Below are positions 60,311 through 64,000 of a stretch of 64,000 nucleotides of DNA, piece by piece (within the stretch, counting starts at the first letter, position 1; each line of letters starts with the position of its first letter). Source of the stretch: UBA7803 sp036381275 (GTDB taxonomy: Bacteria; Pseudomonadota; Gammaproteobacteria; Pseudomonadales; Azotimanducaceae); contig DASVDC010000128.1 of assembly GCA_036381275.1 (NCBI GenBank), forward strand, positions 1-64,000, in the 5' to 3' direction. The notes beneath the pieces are model-generated. The model searched no databases, had not been told where the DNA came from, and saw only the letters and a list, made by a program, of their open reading frames with translations. Position numbers and translations under genes: made by a program.

Positions 60311-62409
60311 GATCGTTCCTCCGATGAATCCGTCCGCTCCAGCACCAGGTGACCCCACGCGTCCACCCGGAACGAGAAACCGTCGCTGACCAGCGTCGTC
60401 GTCTGGTCTTCGATCACGAGCGCCGGCCCCTGTCCCCGATGACCCGGTTCGAGCGCCTCACGCAAGAACCAAGCGGCCTCGCGCGGTGCGTTGCGACGCG
60501 CATCGAACAGCCGACAGGTCCCGGCCGCCCGGGCCGCGACGGTGGCCGGTTGCGGCCGGGGCGACGGCGGCGCCGGCTCGCGCGCCGTCAGGCTCAGCGT
60601 CCAGCTCAGGATCTCGACGTCGAGCCCCGGGATCAGCCGTCCGTAGAGGCGCCGGTACTCCGCGTCGAACGCGTCGCGCAGCGCGGCCGCGTGATCCGGT
60701 GTCAGCTCGCCGGGCGGCACCGGCACGGCGATCTCGTAGCCCTGCCCGAGGTAGCGCATGTACGCACGGCGGCTCTCGCGCCAGCCGCCCTCCGGTGCCG
60801 CGGCGCGCACCACCGCCGCCGCCTCGTCGTACATCTCGGCCATCACCTCGTTCGCGGCCGCGGCATCGAACGCGGACAGCCGCTGGTAGCGGCTGCGCAC
60901 CACCTCGTAGCTGACCGGCGCCAGCAGAAAGCCGATCGCCGAGCCCACCCCTGCGCCCTGCGGCACCACGATCCGGTCGATCCGGAGCTTGTCGGCGAGC
61001 TCCGCTGCGTGCAGGGGCGCCGCGCCGCCGTAGGCCACCAGCGTGCGGCCGGCCGCCTGGGTGCCCCACTCCGTCGCATGCGCCCGCGCGGCCGCCGCCA
61101 TGTTCTCGTCGACGATCTGCGCGACGCCGTAGGCGCTCTGCTCCGCACCGAGACCTTGCACTTCACCGATCCGCCGCACCAGCGCTTCCCGGGCCGCCGC
61201 ACCGTCGAGCCGCAGCCGCCCGCCGGCGAAACGTTCCGGCTGGATGCGGCCGAGCACGACGTCGGCGTCGGTCACCGTCGGCTCGCGGCCGCCGCGGCCG
61301 TAGCAGGCGGGGCCGGGCTCGGAACCGGCGCTCGCCGGACCGACCCGGATGCGCTGCAGCTTGTCGACGCTCGCGATGGAGCCGCCGCCGGCGCCGATCT
61401 CCACCATCTCGATCACCGGAATCCGCACCGGCAGGCCGCTGCCCTTCTTGAACCGGTAGACCCGGTCGACTTCGAACGAGCGGGAGAGTTGCGGCCGGCC
61501 GTGGTCGATCAGACAGATCTTCGCGGTGGTGCCGCCCATGTCGAACGACAGCACCCGGTCGAACCCGCATTCGGCGGCCACGCGAGACGCCAGAATCGCG
61601 CCGCCCGCGGGGCCGCTCTCCACGAGGCGGATCGGGTACTCGGCGGCGGTGGCGAGCGTCGTGAGGCCCCCGCCGGAGGTCATCAGCAGCACCGGACAGC
61701 CGAGGCCGAGGTCGGCCAGCTGCCGCTCGAGGCTCGAAAGATAACGGGCCATCAGCGGCTTCACGTACGCGTTCGCGCAGGCAGTGGACAGGCGCTCGTA
61801 CTCACGGATCTCCGGGCAGACGTCCGACGACAAGGTGATCGACACATCCGGCAGCGCATCCCGCAGAAACGCCGCGACCCGCTGCTCGTGCGCGGGGTTC
61901 GCGTACGAGTGCAGCAGGCCCACCGCGATGCTCTCCACGCGCTCGGCGCGCAGCACCGGCACCAGCGCCTCGAGCGAGCCGAGCTCCAGCGGCCGCAGCA
62001 CCGCGCCGCCGGCGCCGATCCGTTCCCGCACCGGCAGGCGCAGCCAGCGCGGCACCAGCGGCGCCGGGCGATCGATCTGGATGTCGTACTGCTCGAAGCG
62101 GTTCTCGAAGGCCATCTCCAGCGCGTCACGATGCCCTTCGGTGGTGAGCAGCGCCGTCACGGCACCGCGCCGCTCGATCAGTGCGTTGGTGGCGAGCGTG
62201 GTGCCGTGCAGCAGCAGGCCGATTTCCGCCGGTGCGGCACCGGCCTGCTCCAGCACCTGGCGGATGCCGGCGAGCACACCGTTTGCCGGGTCGTCGTAGG
62301 TGGTCAGCACTTTGGTGGTGCACGGCAGGGCCCCGTCCAGGCCTTCGAGGACCACGTCCGTGAACGTGCCGCCGATGTCGACGGCCAGGCGCCGTTTGGG
62401 TCGACTCAT
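60307..62409 (-). CDS. hyuA: Hydantoinase A / oxoprolinase subunit (HyuA)
   Basis: 700 residues from ATG 62409. N-terminal RRLAVDIGGTFTDVVLEG, LLLHGTTLATNALIERRGAVTALLTTEGHRD, TSGGGLTTLATAAEYPIRLVESGPAGG, LSFDMGGTTAKICLIDHGR, YGGAAPLHAAELADKLRIDRIVVPQGAGVGSAIG, taken in short pieces. Acts as the ATP-dependent half of the HyuAB pair. 4 bp after the MFS gene on the minus strand, so co-transcribed with a carrier that may import the substrate. Confidence 0.93.
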   Translation of the reverse strand: MSRPKRRLAVDIGGTFTDVVLEGLDGALPCTTKVLTTYDDPANGVLAGIRQVLEQAGAAPAEIGLLLHGTTLATNALIERRGAVTALLTTEGHRDALEMAFENRFEQYDIQIDRPAPLVPRWLRLPVRERIGAGGAVLRPLELGSLEALVPVLRAERVESIAVGLLHSYANPAHEQRVAAFLRDALPDVSITLSSDVCPEIREYERLSTACANAYVKPLMARYLSSLERQLADLGLGCPVLLMTSGGGLTTLATAAEYPIRLVESGPAGGAILASRVAAECGFDRVLSFDMGGTTAKICLIDHGRPQLSRSFEVDRVYRFKKGSGLPVRIPVIEMVEIGAGGGSIASVDKLQRIRVGPASAGSEPGPACYGRGGREPTVTDADVVLGRIQPERFAGGRLRLDGAAAREALVRRIGEVQGLGAEQSAYGVAQIVDENMAAAARAHATEWGTQAAGRTLVAYGGAAPLHAAELADKLRIDRIVVPQGAGVGSAIGFLLAPVSYEVVRSRYQRLSAFDAAAANEVMAEMYDEAAAVVRAAAPEGGWRESRRAYMRYLGQGYEIAVPVPPGELTPDHAAALRDAFDAEYRRLYGRLIPGLDVEILSWTLSLTAREPAPPSPRPQPATVAARAAGTCRLFDARRNAPREAAWFLREALEPGHRGQGPALVIEDQTTTLVSDGFSFRVDAWGHLVLERTDSSEERS

Positions 62410-62413
62410 CCCG

Positions 62414-63742
62414 TCAGGCCCCGCTGCCGTCGGTCGACCGCGCCCCGTTGACGAGCGTGGCGGCATCGGCCTCCCGGACGGCCGACGGCTGTCCGTCCAG
62501 GTGCCACAGGCTCGCCAGCGCCGAGATCATCACCGCGATGGTGAGCATCGCGGCCCCGCAGATCAACAGCGCACCCTGCGGGCCGACCTGCTCCACCAGG
62601 AAGCCGTTCAGCAGCGCACCGATCGGGCCCGCGCCGAAGAACGAGAAGGAATAGAAGCTCATCACGCGGCTGCGCTGCGTGAGCGGTGCCTGCTCCTGCA
62701 TGATGGTGCGCGACATCGTCATCGCGATGCCGCCGCAGGCGCCCCACAGAAACAGCGTGAGCAGATAGACCGGGAACGACGGCGCCAGCGCGGCGACGGC
62801 CAGCATGGTCCCGCCGATCGCCTGCGCGAGCAGCAGCGCGCGCCCCTGGCGCCGCACGTCGCCGAAGCGCAGCAGCAGGATCACGGTGCTGAACAGACCC
62901 AGGCTGTTCGCCGCGTTCATCAGACCGAGCTCGGTGGCGGAACCGGCGTACACTTCGCGCACCAGGATCGGCATCGTGACGATGTACGAGCCCATGAAGA
63001 AGAACGCCATCGCCGCGTTCTGCACGACGATCATGCGCATCGGCGGCGACGAGAACACGGTTCGCCCGCCCTCCCGCAGCGAGCGCAGCAGCGGCGCCGC
63101 CGGCAGGTCCGCGCCGTGGCGCTCGTTGCGGATACGGGCGAGGCCGAACGCGCCGACCACCAGCACCAGCGCCTGAATCAGCAGGATCGGCTCCGCACCG
63201 GAGACGTCGGCGAGCGATGCGACGACGAAGCCGACCACCTGCAGCCCGAACTGGAACAGGCTCGTCAGCACCACCGCCCGCTGCACGCGGCCTTCCGCCA
63301 CCTGGCTCAGCAGCCCGTCGCGCGCCGGCGTCACGAACGCCTGCGCACAGCCCATCAGCACCGCGTAGCCGATCATCGCGGCGAAGGTCAGCCGGTCCGT
63401 GGCCACCACCGCGAGCAGCAGCAGCGGCGACAGCGCCGCGAGCGACTGCGCGAGCAGCGCGACCCGCCGGGCGCCGAAGCGGTCCGCGTAGCTGCCGCCG
63501 ATCAGGATCAGCAACGTCCCCGGGAGCAGCAGCGACATCTGCGCGACGCCGATCTTCTCCGGTGTTTCGCGCAGCACCATGGTCACGAGCCACGCGAACA
63601 TCACGCCCTGCATGCCGAAGGCGAGAAACCAGCTTCCCGTGCCAGCCAGGTAGTAATGCAGTGGACGCATCCAGGGCTCGTCTCGCAGCGATGGCCGTGC
63701 CCGCAACGGGCGTTTCTCGGCGGGAACTGGCGAGTCTAGCAT
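62414..63742 (-). CDS. MFS transporter of the HyuAB operon
   Basis: 442 residues from ATG 63742; ATG 63670 (MRPLHYYLAG) aligns better with MFS starts and is the main alternative since neither has a clear RBS. Twelve helices: WFLAFGMQGVMFAWLVTMVL, GGSYADRFGARRVALLAQ, then RSRVMSFYSFSFFGAGPIGALLN. Inverted REP pair occupies the leader, 8 bp upstream of the first ATG. Exporter or importer, substrate unknown, probably linked with the hydantoinase. Confidence 0.85.
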   Translation of the reverse strand: MLDSPVPAEKRPLRARPSLRDEPWMRPLHYYLAGTGSWFLAFGMQGVMFAWLVTMVLRETPEKIGVAQMSLLLPGTLLILIGGSYADRFGARRVALLAQSLAALSPLLLLAVVATDRLTFAAMIGYAVLMGCAQAFVTPARDGLLSQVAEGRVQRAVVLTSLFQFGLQVVGFVVASLADVSGAEPILLIQALVLVVGAFGLARIRNERHGADLPAAPLLRSLREGGRTVFSSPPMRMIVVQNAAMAFFFMGSYIVTMPILVREVYAGSATELGLMNAANSLGLFSTVILLLRFGDVRRQGRALLLAQAIGGTMLAVAALAPSFPVYLLTLFLWGACGGIAMTMSRTIMQEQAPLTQRSRVMSFYSFSFFGAGPIGALLNGFLVEQVGPQGALLICGAAMLTIAVMISALASLWHLDGQPSAVREADAATLVNGARSTDGSGA

Positions 63743-63749
63743 CGCTGCT

Positions 63750-63801
63750 GTGGGAGCGGCCTCCGGCCGCAAATCGGTTCGCGGCCGGAGGCCGCTCCCA
63801 C
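63750..63801. repeat. Inverted pair of REP-like palindromes
   Basis: Minus copy at 63750-63773 (with AAA instead of GAA at the end) and plus copy at 63778-63801, only 4 bp apart. They lie between the MFS and the divergent gene at 63907. The pair overlaps the likely leader of the MFS gene. Confidence 0.85.
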
Positions 63802-63906
63802 AACGCCCCCACAAAAAAGAGGCCAGCCCCCACACGGTTCGACGCTACCGCCGCCACAGGCCCGGTACTACAATTCCGGCCCCTTGGGAGGCGCACGGGG
63901 CACGAC

Positions 63907-64000
63907 GTGACGCGGACGCGTTGGGGGCTTTGGCTGGTGGCGCTGATCGCCGCGGCAGCCGTCTGGTCGCAGCCGGAGACGGTCGGCCGGCCACCGCTGC
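63907..64000 (+). CDS. N-terminus of a membrane-anchored or secreted protein, continues outside
   Basis: GTG 63907 starts MTRTRWGLWLVALIAAAAVW, a signal-anchor or signal peptide, then SQPETVGRPPL to the window edge. GGGAGG lies about 16 nt upstream, long spacing, so the start may be different. Function cannot be told from 31 residues. Confidence 0.5.
   Translation, partial: MTRTRWGLWLVALIAAAAVWSQPETVGRPPL

Overview
The window is about 64 kb of high-GC, gene-dense DNA from a gammaproteobacterium. The evidence is a set of conserved housekeeping neighbourhoods (pilE/fimT/pilV/pilW/pilX next to fkpB-lspA-ribF-murJ-rpsT; rplU-rpmA-obgE-proB beside divergent ispB), lipoprotein and Tat signals, and the enzyme content. 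I cannot place it below class. Gene ends often overlap as ATGA or GTGA, and intergenic gaps carry a palindromic REP-like repeat (core GCGGCCGGAGGCCGC).

Layout. 1-4.5 kb, minus strand: a type IV pilus minor-pilin operon (pilE, fimT, pilV, pilW, pilX), followed where pilY1 usually sits by a secreted protein of near-identical 96-residue cadherin-like repeats that runs off the window. 4.7-8.3 kb: fkpB, lspA, ribF, murJ; ileS and ispH, normally embedded here, are absent. 8.3-12.8 kb: rpsT, proB, obgE, rpmA, rplU and ispB. 12.8-17.6 kb: an S33-type hydrolase, a NatAB-like ABC exporter, tRNA-Pro(CGG) and a DUF4382 lipoprotein. 17.6-18.6 kb: a non-coding repeat graveyard. 18.6-25 kb: SDR, epoxide hydrolase, acetoacetyl-CoA synthetase, small conserved proteins, a GFA-type zinc protein and an MFS carrier. 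25.2-29.3 kb: secreted FecR-like and peptidoglycan-binding-like proteins with a decayed paralogue.

29.3-32.2 kb holds what I judge the most interesting locus: a three-gene operon (tandem YjbR protein; 527-residue protein with an N-terminal thioredoxin-like CPTC domain; UGSC-family protein). The last gene is interrupted by an in-frame TGA at 29568-29570 that reads as selenocysteine in the motif U-G-S-C, with a SECIS-like hairpin 13 nt downstream. A standard gene caller would split it into two false ORFs.

32.3-46.3 kb: YbaK-type deacylase, a zinc-ribbon protein, and lipid and xenobiotic catabolism genes (serine hydrolase, MaoC, acyl-CoA dehydrogenase, TauD-type dioxygenase, FMN reductase, FadD, FAD oxidoreductase, SDR), plus PilZ and baeRF proteins. 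46.3-50.2 kb, minus strand: dinB with a LexA-like box, then an operon of LysR, Tat-exported ferritin-like protein, cytochrome c and ECF sigma factor. 50.3-52.5 kb: a 38-residue membrane peptide, a cytochrome c' /c556-like protein, and a solitary lambda-type integrase whose promoter carries a strong LexA box and which abuts tRNA-Gly(GCC). 52.7-58.6 kb: NTF2-like protein, sodium:solute symporter, and a three-gene nonulosonic-acid cassette ending in a NeuB-SAF-cupin fusion. 58.6-63.8 kb, minus strand: MFS carrier with HyuA and HyuB. A new plus-strand gene begins at 63907 and leaves the window. All functions are inferred from sequence read by eye; no search was run.
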